DNA of 64,000 nucleotides from Lithospermum erythrorhizon (lineage: Eukaryota; Streptophyta; Magnoliopsida; Boraginales; Boraginaceae). The stretch's first letter is position 1. Each line of letters begins with the position of its first letter. Position numbers and translations under genes: made by a program. The stretch lies in NCBI GenBank assembly GCA_019722365.1, contig JADFUC010000904.1:54430-118429 (forward strand), read 5' to 3'. Positions 12,201 to 27,100 of this stretch are shown here, one piece after another. A model generated the notes under the pieces. That model searched no databases. It was given only the letters and a program-made list of their open reading frames with translations, and was not told the DNA's origin.

Positions 12201-15200
12201 ATTAGCCTTAAATGCATCTGCAATGAGTCAAAATTATTTACAACAACTCTGGACCTCACTGGAGCGGGCAGTGATAACTGGGCTCGAGATAAGTAATGAA
12301 TTCTTATCGATAAATAATCTCGCGTACATCCATTAAGTCTATTAAAGAGACTGATGTCGAAAGCGACACTGTTGGAAGTAAAAAACCATGAAATATCCGC
12401 ATTATACTACATTCGTGTTGGAAAATAAACCTTTATTTGGATCGAACTTCATTCCACTACGCATTATGTACCCTGTTCGGTGATCGATGAAGCAGGTGAA
12501 AATTTATTAAAATATAATTAAAATGATTAAGATGGCTTAATCAAATTAATTATAATCGGCTGGCTAAAAATAGCCAACGTGGTAGGATTACCAATCAATA
12601 CCTAAATTTAATGTGAAACCTACAAATGCGAAACGAGGGTTTCAAGGAAAATAGCCTCGAATTAATAGTTAAATTTAGATTTAGAGTTGAGACTAAAGAT
12701 TCTAATTTTATCACGGTAAAATCGATAAGTATAATTGAGATTAAAGTTTCGAGGTTCTAAATGGAAACTCTAGATGTTATGGGATCAAAACAAAGGCTCC
12801 AAAAGGTCCAAGGTCAATATGAAAATGTATTTGACCTATAAAAAAAATTGAACATATTCTACCTGAAATGGCGTCTCTTTTCTTTTCTTGGAAGTAAGTA
12901 ATTCTCAATTTCAGCGATTGAATCTTTGCCTCGAAAATTGACAGTTATGATAAGTGATCATGAAATTAAACCAATCAATGAGAAACAAGTATTCAAAGCC
13001 CAAAAAGCCTATAAATAGCCTCCACTTATTTTCAAGAATATCATGACATTTTCAATCAAAAATACACAAAAACACTGAGAAAATGGGAGGATTACTACGA
13101 AATTTTCTATGTTAAATCTTTTAAACCACGGGGAGAAAGCTTGAGGTAGCCTAAAATAGAAGACACAGAAATTAAATTCTTGAACAAAAGCAATAATTTT
13201 TTTCAAATTACAGGAAGCAAAATCGATAAGAATTTGGAATGATTTCTCAAACGCTTGAATATTTGGGAATAAGCTAAAAGCGTCGATTCATAAATCTTGT
13301 ATGAGCACTTTGAAAAATCTCTGATTTGATTAAGTGAGTTAGATATAAGAAATACACTTGAATATTCGGTCTACATGGAGTCGAAAACGGGGAAAGCCTT
13401 CACCCAAGGCCACCATCGTCGATTAATTATTGAACAAGGTTAGATATACTCGATTTTCATCTTGATCGTAATCTGACTATTTGCTAAGGCCGTTAGTACA
13501 GATTAGTAGCGTACATTGCTTCAAAGCTTAAATCAAATCCAAGTGATGCCCAATCTTACTAAGTCTGCTACATATTAATAAGCTACTTAAGGCCGTTGTA
13601 GTACAATGAAAAGCAATATATTGCTTGATAACATGCAAATGTTTTCATCTGACGACTTCGTAGTTACATCCGGTCAAGTCCACGCCCCAGACAAAACCTG
13701 CATTACTAAGTCCCAGCTACTTGAAGGTGAAGTTCATGGCGGTGCTAAAACGAAGTCAGCGGTAGATGCGTTTGCGATGAAATAAATCCAATCGACATAG
13801 ACGGAGATCAGTCCAAAACCCAGATTAAGTTCGTACAAGCAGAAAGCGGGAATATGATGCTAAAGAACTCTCGGCTCGGACCGTATTGATCAGGGGCAGA
13901 TACCGAATAAAGTAGTAGAAACTGGCATGTATCAATTTCATGGAATATGGCTTATCCAAATCAAATCCAGAGACAAATCAAAAAAAGTCAGAGTCGAGCC
14001 GGGCTTTCATACCGATCACTGTCAGGGGCCAAATCAAATTCGAGCAAACAAGTCAAACATCTGTGAGTAAATTAGTATTCGAATCTTTGGGGATACATAG
14101 TTTGGACGGTAGATCCTTTCGATTTGATAAAGAAACACAGCTACACTAAAATTTTCCTCTATAGTGATTTTATTTTGTACCCCTTTAAATAAATATTAAA
14201 AATTCTTCCTTACATTACAGCTCAACTGCTACATTATTCGATTATTTCAACTTTACTTTTCCAATTTTGTTTGTTATAATGGATACTAATTTTTTCCGAT
14301 ACTATTTCTAATAATTTTGTCGGCCCAAATGGTAGCTATTAAATTGTTGCCATCACTATTTCCTGGACATGGTTGCATCTTTGCTTACCCGGTAAAAATG
14401 AGCCAAGGAGTTTTCGATCTATCCACAGAAGCCATATCTTTACTCATCCACTCAAACTACAGATCATATAAAAAGGAGAAATATTAATTCAAAATAATTT
14501 ATAATGATCAAAATTAGTGAATTAGTGGAATCCAGTATAATTAGTGCCCTAGTACTGCATACATATATTGATATAATGGTTTTGTACGTTTGTTAGGCAT
14601 GTGAACGAGACGAATCCTATCAAACTTGAACATGTTTTAATTCGGCTCAAATAGAAGGATTCCATGTTTTGTTCGGCTCGAGATTCGAACGAATCTGAAA
14701 AATCAATGTTCGATTTGGTTTGAAAAATTTCGAAGGTTCGAGGTCCGATTCAAACATTTCGAAGGTTCGAGGGGAAGCGTCGAATCTTAATGATAAAGTA
14801 TGAAAAAAATATATAAATTTAAATAGTTATAGCCAAAGCGAGCCTTCGGCTTGAGTTCGGTCGAACTTGAAAATAAAATTCGAGCTCAAATCAAACTTTT
14901 TGAACCGAACTTCTCGAGTCGAATCGAGTAAGCCTATTTGTTATTGGTTGATTTAGTTACCTGTTCAGAACCAGTGGACCAGTCATGTTCAGTGGAAATG
15001 ATGGTAAAGTGAACACTTGCTTGTTCAATGGAGAACCATGGCTAGAGGTACTTTTCCATTTATGTATCTTGCGCGTTCCTATTCAGCATGGCAATAGGTA
15101 GGTGATGCTATTTGATGATGTTATCACCAAAAGAAGGAAGTAGCTTGAATTATGGAGCAACAAGGATCTATATTTTGGTGGCCAAATAGTGCTTATCCAA

Positions 15201-18200
15201 AGTGTACTAGCAATTATGCCTCTCTATTTAATGACGACGGGTTTTGATGCCTAAGACAATAATGGAAGTTAGTGAAAACATCTTCAATAAATTTCTATGG
15301 AAAGGATTGTCAAGAGGAGTACATTGGACTTCATGGAAGAATGTTTTTTATCCTTTTGAAGAGGGTGGGTGAAATATGAGATAGATTCAGGATATTCATA
15401 TGACATTGCTCATGAAGAACTAGTTTCGATATAGAGAACAAAATACACTTTGGGCAATTTTAAGAAGACAAAGGATTGTATGCAGAGCCATCCATTATAT
15501 TTTTCCATCACGAAACAACAATCCAGGGCTTGGAGAAACTTACTTATGGCTGGGGAAGATACCGAGAAGCATATTCATTGGATGGTGAAGGAAGGAAATT
15601 GACTCAAACTTACCTTTCCATCAACTTACTTATGGCTGGGGAAGATACCGAGAAGCATATTCATTGGATGGTGAAGGAAGGAAATTGACTCAAACTTACT
15701 TATGGCTGGGGAAGACTTTGATGGAACTCACACCACTCAATCTTTTGCCTTGGTGATTTCAATATGATTTTTGGAATCAGTACACAAAGTCATGAATCAG
15801 TTCATCATCTCCTTCTTCAATGGTTCATGTAGGCCAAGGGAAAGGGACATGCTCAAAGTATTAATCTTGTTTTGATACTCTGGTCTCTGTGGGAATCACG
15901 TTACGAAGCAACACACAAGGGAATTCATATGCAGCTGAACATGGTGATAAGCAGAGTTCTATCTATGGTCTAACCAGACAGCTGATGTCTTTGCAGCATA
16001 CGAGGAATGCAAACAGGTGTAGAGCAGGGCAAGTGCTCTATTCGCAAGCATGCCAGATTGCAAATAGGTGTAGAATTGTCCAATGGGGGTTGCCAAAACC
16101 ATGGACATTGAAGCTTAATGCTTATGGTTCAACAAGGTCGAATCAAGGGAGCTCTGGTGGAGGAATTATTCGAAAGGAAAGAGGGCCGATCTTGTGATAG
16201 CTCAATGATAGTAAGAGAAACATGCCAAAACATCATACATACTAACATCCCTTTCATGGTTTCCAATTGTAGTCATGTATGACACCTTAGATGCAACTGG
16301 ATTTATCAAATGAAGGAAGAAGTCCCACTCAACAAGAAATCCTGTAGCGTAGCTTATATCTCCAATGTGAAATATGGAGTCTACAATGCCGGTAGATATT
16401 TCATTGGACACGGCTTCCACCACCGAAGGAGACCCTGGCTACAAATTTCATCAAAATCAATTTTCATGTTAGGACTAAACAAATAAAAAACAAAAAATCA
16501 GAAAAAATATAATGATAAAGAAGTGATAAGACAAACACTTCAGCTCTTAACAGAAACTAAAAATGGGGATTCAAGTCATTACGTGATAAGTGGAGAACCA
16601 CCACCATCCTCTTTAATTAATGGAAAGGTACACAGTTTTTTTTATGATTTGTGACCTGGATGTAATGCTCAATAGATGAATCAAGGGGAGCTTTTCCCAT
16701 ATCACCATATGCAAGAAAATGAAGTACATCTGCTCCTCCAGCAGGTGGTGTTTTGAAAGTGATTTCATCACTCCATCCACTCGAATCACTGAAATTATGT
16801 TTTTTATGCGTCATATATTAGGAATCCTACATCGTTATTGGCAATTCTATAATTGACAATAACTCAGATCCGTCCGGGATATACGATTTTTAACCCGTAA
16901 TTAACAATAATTGTAGTATCATCGATGACACTAATTACTAAGATCATGGGATTAATAACACTAGTCGAGACATAACTGATACTTGAAAGAATAAATTACG
17001 AAAATAAACACATAAGATTTATCGATTTACCTAAAATCTGAGCTAATCATTATCTTTTACATCGATCTACTAATAAATTCGGGAAAATTGATTACGTAGC
17101 AAGAAATATATTATATCGTCTAGATTATTACTCTTTAAATACACTCAAATCTCTAGAAACGAATCTCAATTGAGTGTTTTCATAAACATGAAAATAATAA
17201 TTACAAGTCTCTCATTATGAAGCTGTTGAATATAATAAATTCTCTCTATTTTGATGTCTCCTTTGAGGTGGTGTTCATACATAAAATACCATACTTGCTT
17301 TCATATATGTAAACTACCAAAGATCATAAATATAAAACCTAAAAGCGAATAGAAAAATGGGCCAAAAGCGTCGAAACGCCTCAAAATAAGTCTTCAGCTT
17401 CGAACGAGGTCGGGACCGAAGTCCCTCCCAAGCTCAAGCCCGAGGTCGGGACTTGGGTGGGTTTCCTGATCTTTAGCCTCCAACTTGGCATTTGACACGC
17501 GCTCAACATCATACGCTATTTATATGAGAAACATAAATGGCAGGAAGAGACAGCGACATGAAGAAAAGTTGGACTGAGGTTATACCAAATGATCTATAGG
17601 TTATGCACTTAATGGCAAAGGTAACCACCGGCACCACTTGATGAGACAAGACTTTCGTTAAAAGCAAGGCGATTCGATATATGAAATCAGAAACAAGGAC
17701 AACTAATATATTTACCTTCCATATTTGTAGGAAAATGTGGTGGAAGGTTGGAGGTCAGTCATGACTCCTGAATGTATGTATCCTGGATCATGCCATCCAA
17801 AATCCTTGGCGGGGCTTGGCAGTATTGAATCTACAATAGGGGGGCAACAGAGCCAGGATCTGACATGAGTTATCAAAAGGTGTACTCTCAATTAATTTAG
17901 GCTAATTGGCCGGTTCCCCTACTATCATTTAATTTTCAGTTAGGTCCTTATATTATGCATTATTTTCTAGCATGGTCCTTACTATTGTTCTTTTCTGACA
18001 TGTTCTGGACATATAAATGATTACTTTACTCCTAACATTAAATTAAAGTATAAGGGACACAATTAAAATATTTTACGTAATTAAAATAAAACTCACACTA
18101 ATTTCTTCTGTGACACACCCACCCGCCTCCTTCTAAATTGGGATGGTGGGGTTTGGGGTGAAGCGAGTGGTGGTTGGAGCAAGAGGGAAGGGGGTGTAGG

Positions 18201-21200
18201 TGGGATGGTGGGCTGGGCTGGAGGTGGGGAAGAAGATGAAAGTTTGGGGAGGAGAAAAGTTTAGGGGAAGGTATGGATAGGGGTGGGATGTCTTAAAGTA
18301 AGTAGTGGGGATTTTATCATAATTATGTAAAAAAATTAAATGTATCAACATACTTTAGTTTATTGTTAGAGTAAAGTGGGAAATAATATATACGCACGAA
18401 TAGTAAATTTAGAGGGGTGAAATGAGCATCTAATCACTTGGTGAGCGTCATGTCATTTTATCTTCAAAATAAGAGAGCGTTATAGTCATTCTGAGTCCAA
18501 GGACATACCGAGAAAAACATGAGTATGAGGGCCACGCTTGAGAAAGAGCAGCGTAGTACAAGGACCTAGCGAAAAATTAAGCGATGATGCGAGGAGGTAA
18601 TGGCAATTAGCCATTAATTTAGATAAGTATTTAATTGTATTATGTCGATGGCGAGTTAAGTATGTTGTCATCTATTTTAGGAAGTTTATTGTGCTTAAAT
18701 TGATATATTTTAAGAGTTTTTATTGTTTAATTGACAAATATCTGACACTTATCGATCTTTCGTATTTTGTAGGAATATTAGTTGAAAGTTGTGAATTTTC
18801 GAACAAATTAAAGAAAAATAAATTAATTGAAAAAGTCTTGAAATAATTAATAAAAAGACGGATGCAGATCGCTTTGAAATATGTCAAACACCTAATATTG
18901 CATATAAGAAGAAAAACATGTTTTGATAGCCTGTTTTCCAGCTTTGGCGAAGAGCGATAGTTTCGTAGAACATGAATGAACCTAAAAGATTGATTGATTC
19001 GTAGTATTCGGCTCGAAATAGTTTGGTTCGAGATTCGATTCGGTGACTCACGAGCCGAGCCGAACATTTAAAATGGTTATTCGGTGAACCGAGCCGAACT
19101 ATTCGAACATGTTTGGCTCGGTTTAGGTTGTCCGGCTACCCCACACCTTTATCGGCTCGTGATCATCACTTTCTCTTTTCACCATGCTGACATATATTTT
19201 GGCGATTATATAGTGAAGGCAATATTTCATGGGGAAAGCAATAATTATCAAAAAATTGAATTATTATGCCTGCACTTGTTTCTTTACATTTTTTATTCCA
19301 ACAAATACAATTATGAGGTACAATTGAAGCAGGTTGGAAGGATTTTGAAGCTGCATGTTCAATTTTGAAGGTTTGAATTAGGATTTGGGTTAGGATTGCA
19401 ATTAGCTCTTGATTCTTGAAGGGATTTCAATTAAGTTTATGTTTTAGGATTTGTTGATTTAATTGTTTTAATTTTGATGTTCTTTTGGTTTAATTGTTTC
19501 TGTTTTGATGGTTTCTTAGTTCAATTGTTTCAGTTTTAATGTTTTTCTTGTACAATTATGTTTTGATTTTGGCACGAATCGAGCTTTCAAGCAGTTAAAC
19601 AATTCGGCGAACGAGCCAAACTATAAAGTCTAAATTTTCCATCGAACTCGGTGAACCTAAAAGTAAGGTTACGCAAAATCGAGCTTGAATCGAACCTATG
19701 GTTCGACATGCGCTAGCGAACTTCGAACCTTCTTGATATTCGGTTCGATTCGACTCGTTCTAAACTAGTTCTTGACTGACAAGAAGCAGCTACAAAACAC
19801 TACGCATGGAGTCAATCTTATGCATGGGAGTATGGGATATTGTTTGACAATAGGAGTTCTGGATTGATTTTATACCGCTCTTTTTGTTATGTTTTTTAAT
19901 TATGTTTTTAATCTAAAACTTGTTGGGGATTGATGTAGTCAATAGTTTGGATGCTTTATATTTAAATATTTTTATTTTTAGTTATATTAATTTTTTGTTT
20001 TATTCATTGTTACTAATTTTATCTGTGTATTATTATTAAGCCACCACCCGAATAGAAATTCATAATAGATCATTTGAATCATTGAATATGAGATCGTTAT
20101 ACGGAAGTATGAAGTTAAATATTTGGTTCATAATATTAAATTCATATTGAGTTTGAAGTTTTTAGTCTTATTAATTTCGCTAGTGACATAGGAGATTAGT
20201 TAAACTAGAAACATTCGGTGAGCCCGCAAACCGAATGGGATACCAAACTTTAGATAAAATCGAACCCAAAAAATAACTGATAATTTATATTGTAAATATT
20301 TAGCCGTAGTGTATTTGATGAAATCTTTTCATCAATAAATCAAAAATATATATTTAATTGTTTTAGATATTGCATTTAGTTTAGCTATTTCAAAACCAAA
20401 TTCTATTTAAATTGCTTTCTAGTATAGTTTAATTAGTTTAATTAATTTTGATAATCAACTTTGTATGGTTCGATCCTCGCTATACTACTGTACGATTCAT
20501 GCAATATATTAATTTGTTGAGTTAAGTGAAATTAGTATTATAAAAGGTTATTCAACTAAAACATTATTTTAAAGAAATAAAAATATCAATTAAAATGAAA
20601 TTAAGTTGATGCTATATATCAAATTGATCTAGTCTGGTGATTTAGATGCTTTTAGAGAAACATTTTGGACCTGATTCTGACTAATGTAAAGTGGTAGACG
20701 CTTTTTTTTAAAGAACTAATAATTTGATACTTGCAATTAGTGATTCTAATATTTTTTTATTATAGTATATGTTATTTTTTAGGAGTTTATAAATGTTCTT
20801 TTTTAAAGTTGATATGATTATGAGGAAGCGATTTTATAATATTATTAATGAGTGCCTAAAGGTTATTGTCTTTAGTAGTTTAACTATTGTCATACTTGAA
20901 ATAAAGTTTGTATTCTCTTGAACAAAAAGATCCATGTTATTGGCAGTGCATTGAATTTGTTTGTCCAATCAATTTTGAAGACATGAATAGTATAATTTAT
21001 AATTGTGATAATAATTCTTGTCACGTCTTTGAGTTAGAGATTTTAAGAATTTGTATACAAGATTTGACATATTTCATGATTGTGCACTATTTACTATAAA
21101 TTGTAGTTGATTGCCAAGAAGTACAAGGTTGAGTCACTGTCATATATAGCCTCTTTCTTGAATCCAAAATCAATTATTATTGTTTGGAAAATACTTAAAA

Positions 21201-24134
21201 GGTAAAATGTATATGTTATAAATAGATATTGATGATGTTAGATGTCATTGATTATTGTAAAATAATTAAATACATATTTATTATTTTCATAATTATTGGA
21301 AATTATTGATATAATGTTAATGTTGAAAAGAGTTGGTGAATATGTAATTGTTGACCTTGTGATTTCTTCAATATTATTGTTTCCAAAATTCTTGTAATAT
21401 AATTCATCCAATGTCCTAATTAGTGAGCTTGAACACCTTTTGCAAGTCATATTAAGCTTTTGTCAGATTAAGAATATCTTCGATTATGATTTTGCACCAA
21501 TATAATTGTCCTCATAATTTAGTTTTAACAAATTATTCGTGCAATTTGTAATATATTTTCTCCTAAAATTAAAAATGATTTTTAATTCTTTTGAACGTCG
21601 TTACTTTTAATTTATATATTTAAGTTATTAGTCATTAGTTGTCTTGTAATTAATAAAAATACGATACGTTGAACTTAATTCATTGGGGTTATCTTCGCTT
21701 ATATATAAAGATTTGTTATTGAACTAGTATATCTTAAAGCATAATAGATTATATACTCATCGACCATTCATTAAATGCTTATAAATCCCAAACCATTGAT
21801 AGTTCTCTTAGGAACCACCTTAAAGGAGTTTATTTCTCAATATACCAAGTCAAAATTTATCGATTCAATTTCATACAAAGATGAGAAGGAAGATTCAAGT
21901 TTTGAATTTAGATGATACAATTATTTAATGTGTATATATTCTGTGGAGTTGTTGGATGTAACATGTGTCCAATGTCGATTGAAAATGTTAAGCGTCATCG
22001 TCAAATACGAAGTAAATGTAAATTTTATGAACAATTTAATTTAATTATTCGAGAGATATAATAATTTGGAAATCAATGAATATTTGTTTCAATAATTATC
22101 GTGTTGCGACAATTTTATGCCGTTCATTTACTTGTTTAGTTAAATGAGATTACTAAAACTAAGTGTTGATAATAGTAATTGTAATTGCTAGTTGGGTTCT
22201 CGTTATAATGTATCGGGGGGTTGTGTCAGTTGCTTGATACCATACATGTCGTTATAATAATAATAATAATGGTTAATTATATTACACTACTATTTTACTA
22301 TCGGCGCAGAAGGTCGCATGCTCTGATGATGTTGAATTATATTTCATACATGAAATTAAAATATATTTGATAAATTGAGAAATTGATTATGTCCCAATAA
22401 AATTACCAATCGGGTAACTATACTACAACATAAACTATTAATTGGATGAACTAGAAATAATTAACTTGTCGAGTTTAATTCTTTAAATAGTTAGTTGACT
22501 TGTTAAATAACATTTAGTTGCGTTTACTTAACGAATTAGTTTAAATTAAACGAGCCGGCTCATTAACTATTCGATTGGCTTTGAGGTTAAATGATAAGAG
22601 TCTATAAATAGACGGGATATATTAGGTTAGGTGCTCGTAAAACTGTCATAAAAAGGTGCAAATTCACGCCTCCCCACTTATAGGTTTAGCAATGTAAAGT
22701 TTCACTTTGATTTTATCATCCGATTATCCAAGCATTGTAGCAAACTCAAGTATAGGATTATTTTCTCTGGTGTGGATCGACTAGGCATTCTTTATTATGG
22801 TCTTCTTCTTGGGAATTGAGAACCCCGTGAAAGTAGTGTTGGTGATTTATTCCATTGCTTATTTGTAAGTATTATGATATTAATATATTGTTATATATTT
22901 TTAGATCTGATTTTATGATAATTAAATTGATCCTGCTATGCTATTTGTTTAAAGTTTTATTCGAAATATGCATATTTTTTTCCATCAATATATTCATTTA
23001 TCAAGTTAGGGGAATATATGACATTAACTTATAAATATAATATATGTTCTGTTGAATATATACTAATAAATAATATGTTCTTTATTTTACTTCAAATAAT
23101 CCAAATTCAAAAACATAAAAGTATGAAGTCTATGTGTTCTACTCAATATAATATGCTAAAAGTTATATTAATTTTTACTTATTTACAAATGTTATTGATC
23201 GGTTGTATGAGACATATTTGATTATTAGTAGTGTGATATTTAATATTGAATAATGAATTTAAAAAGATGAAGATTAATTGTTAATATCTTTTGAATATAG
23301 TATATGTATAATTTCTATTTTTTTAAAATATAGAATTAATAGTTTAAAATAGAAATGATACAAATCTTGAAAAAGAATCATCTAAATCGTGATTGATGAT
23401 ATATAGAAAAAAGTGACGATTCATGAAATCTTCTACTTATATTTTGAGATTTGAAAATATTTAGTAGTAAAAAATATTTACAAATCATATATTCATAACT
23501 AACCATTTTGAGCTTGTGAAAAAAAGATTTATTCAAACGTCTTGGTTTTCGTTCTTAATCAAAATTAGATAGTTTCATTTTTCATGCCAAATACTTTATC
23601 TATACTTCATTTTCTTCAACTTTGTTTATTGTAAGTATTATTCTCTCGAATTATTTTACTATTATCAAAATATTATATTTTTAATAGTAAATTTTCAAAT
23701 GAAAATTATGCATCTCAACTACAATTAAGTTACTAACTAAGTTAAATTAATTGTAAGACGATTTATTATTTTAAACCCAACTTATAGAATGGTGCTTATC
23801 AAATCTAAAAGTGATAATAAATTTTTATTATTAAAAGTCTAAAATAGGATAAAATTAAAAAAAATCAACTAATTTCTTAGTTACATATTTGTATTTGGTA
23901 AATAATTTATCATTTAAGATGATGCATGTGAAATATTAAAAGTCATGTAAGTTTAATATATAACTTCAAGTGGTGAGTTTATTTTAATGATTCTTAACTC
24001 ATTATTATTGAAATTTGATAATTATTAAGTGTCTTTTAATAAGCTTCATTTGGTAGGTAATTTGGTAATAATAAAAAGGGAACAAACTACCATAACCTAA
24101 TATATATATATATATATATATACAAACCAATAAC

Positions 24135-24186
<52 letters not shown>

Positions 24187-27100
24187 TACTTTATATATTC
24201 TACTTTATAAAAGTTTATAATGCATGTTTCTTGTAGTTCATATCAATTTCGTTTTTGAGAACATCAATCATTGATGATGTTTTTTGTCATTATTTCTCTT
24301 CTTAGTAACTAGTTCTTCTAGCAAATTCTTTAATGGACATAATTAGTAGAATAATCCTCATTACGTACTCTATTACTTATATGAAGATTTGGATTGTAAC
24401 TTACTGCACATATCATTTTGCGAAAATGTAGTAACTTCTGAGGTAACTGATTTGCCACCACCAAATTGTACTTGCTGAGGAGCTTTATCTCCACTAACCC
24501 ATGTTAATCGCATCTGCATCAAAATTTCCACTAACAAAAATTATTAAATCATCATTATGATAAAATAAAATATAATTCCAAATTTTTAAGTTTAGTAGTA
24601 AACTAAATATAGATGACTTTCAATAAGACCTTGAAGCGTAGTACTAAATATTTGCTCAAGGATTTTAGGTGCTAACCCCATAAATTATCAACACAATTTT
24701 AATACTAACCCTTCAACTTCATTCACGTGATCATATGAGACCGGGTTCCACACATCATTCGAAACCGAGTTCCAAGTGTAGTAGTACTCTAATGTGGTAC
24801 TTCCTTCGTTTTAATTTATATGATTTTTTAGGAAAAAATTATTTTATTAAGAAAATTATTAACTGTACAATTTAAGGAGAGATAAAATTTCAACCAAACT
24901 AAGGTTATCAACCAAAAGAAAGAAAAAAATATTAGAAGACAAAACAAATTTCAATGCAAAAAGTCGTATTGGTAAAAGAAACAATCACTTATAATGAGAA
25001 GATAAAATTTTATTAGATGATCACTTAAATTGAGACGGAGAGAATATTAAGTATGACCCATCTAGACTAATGCACTACTCCATTGGCCTCCACTAGGTGC
25101 CATATTTGTCCATATAAAAATAATTTTTATTATCATAGCAAACTAAGATAAGTGAGGATCTGTTTGGATTGGTAGATTTGGATTTGAAGATGAATTTGGA
25201 GAAAGAGATTTGAAATTCATGGATTTGAAATCAAATTCATTATTTAGGAAATCAAAGAATTTGAGGAGGGATTTGATGATGTATTTAGAAAAGAACAAGA
25301 GCCTCAGAGATCGTTGAGGATCCTTTACCTTCCGTCGGTGCCTCATTTCATGCCTCCCTATTTTATAATTTGTACATCATGCACTGAGTGGTTATATCAT
25401 AACTACTCATGATGTGATGTCCTTTATACATGATATATAATATTTTAAAACTGGAAACATAGAAGGAGGCAGGAAGAGGAGCTAGAGGATCTTTTTCCCT
25501 TAGAAATGGATTTGACAAATAAAACCTAATTTGGAGTCATTGTAAATCCTTCCATTTTTAATAGCCCAAATCCATTTCTATTCAGAGTGAATTTCAAATC
25601 AGCTCATTTTAGATTTAGCCAAATAACGTTATGAATTTGGGCCAATAAATTTTAAATCCATAAGTCCAAATCCATCCATCGAAACAGACATTTAGAGTAT
25701 TAAAAATTCATCTATCCGGTACCATATTACAGCACGTCTATCTTTGATGGCTACTATCTACTATCTAGCATCTACCAAACAGTATAAGACATATATACTA
25801 GTACTACATGTTGTCTACTAGTATATATAACACATACCGAAGTTCCAGAGGAATCTGTGCTTGATAGATGTCCATATAATGGCTTCCGAGGATTAGAAAA
25901 TTCAATTGAAGAAGATCTCTTGAGCAAACAAGGTGTCTCAAATCCAGCAGCAAAGAAGGCAAATTCAATATCTGTTCTGATGTTAATTACATGAAACGAT
26001 AATGAGCCACCACATGTAGATACAATACATGTTCCATTATCATATTTCTGGCATTCTTTCTTACTGCAATTTAGATAGCCTGGATCGTTTCTTACATATT
26101 GAGCCTGCCACAAAGTAGATAATTGGTTGAATGGTTGATAAGGAAAAATAAAACTAAACCATCTTTTAAGGATGAAACTAAGGTAGTATAAAATATTATA
26201 GTCCAAAATGCTAGAGTCGTTTGGAGGAGTAATACTAAGGTAATACTTATATAATACATACCACAATAATACAATATATTATCCAAAGTGATTAGAAATA
26301 ATACTCATTGTATGTGGTATCATTTCTACATATATGACATACTATTGATCTTCTGTTAAAGGTATTTAGATAGATGGTTTCAATACCGTAACTCAAAGTC
26401 ATATGATATATCAAGAAACAAGTAAGAAAAAAACCCAATACTATATTAAAGAGAATACATATCAAATACAATTATATAATGAGTACATCAATGATATTTC
26501 TTTAAGACTTAATCATACCATATCATATTAGCCAAAGGGATTACAAATAATACTCGTTGTATGTGATATCATTACTAAAGCATCAAAAGGTATTTATTTA
26601 TTGGTTAATCATACAATATAACATTAGAGAAAATGATAATAAAAGATTAAACATTTTATTCTTTACATCTTTCAATGTATGAGATATAATTGTTGAATAT
26701 GGTATACCATTATTATTGCGACTATGGTATTTAGTAACATATTTGTAATACCATAACACTTTGACATATCTATATCAAACAGAAAAAATAAAAAATATCT
26801 CAAAAGTGTTAACAACACATCAAACACAATTATATAATGAGACATTGAAAGATATTTCTTTAATGTTTAAAAAACTTCATTCAATAACTTATGGTATTTC
26901 ATTACTCACTAGATATATCATTACACTAAAACATATGATATTTCAGAAACTAAATTCATACAATATTAAAAATTTTGATAAAAAAGGCATATTAAGAAAA
27001 TAAAAAAAAATAAAATTTGAATTTCAAATATAATATAATCTAAAATCAAGCTTATAACAGAAAAGGAAATAAAAAAGAAAAAAGAAACAAAATCTACATG

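Noticed and set aside
24097..24184. TA runs as a possible replication origin or matrix-attachment site
   Set aside because: Simple microsatellites; nothing beyond AT-richness supports a function.
25772..26266. 164-codon minus-strand frame as a stand-alone gene
   Set aside because: Only 26104-25838 is coding (PAP exon 3); the rest is intron read-through on both sides.
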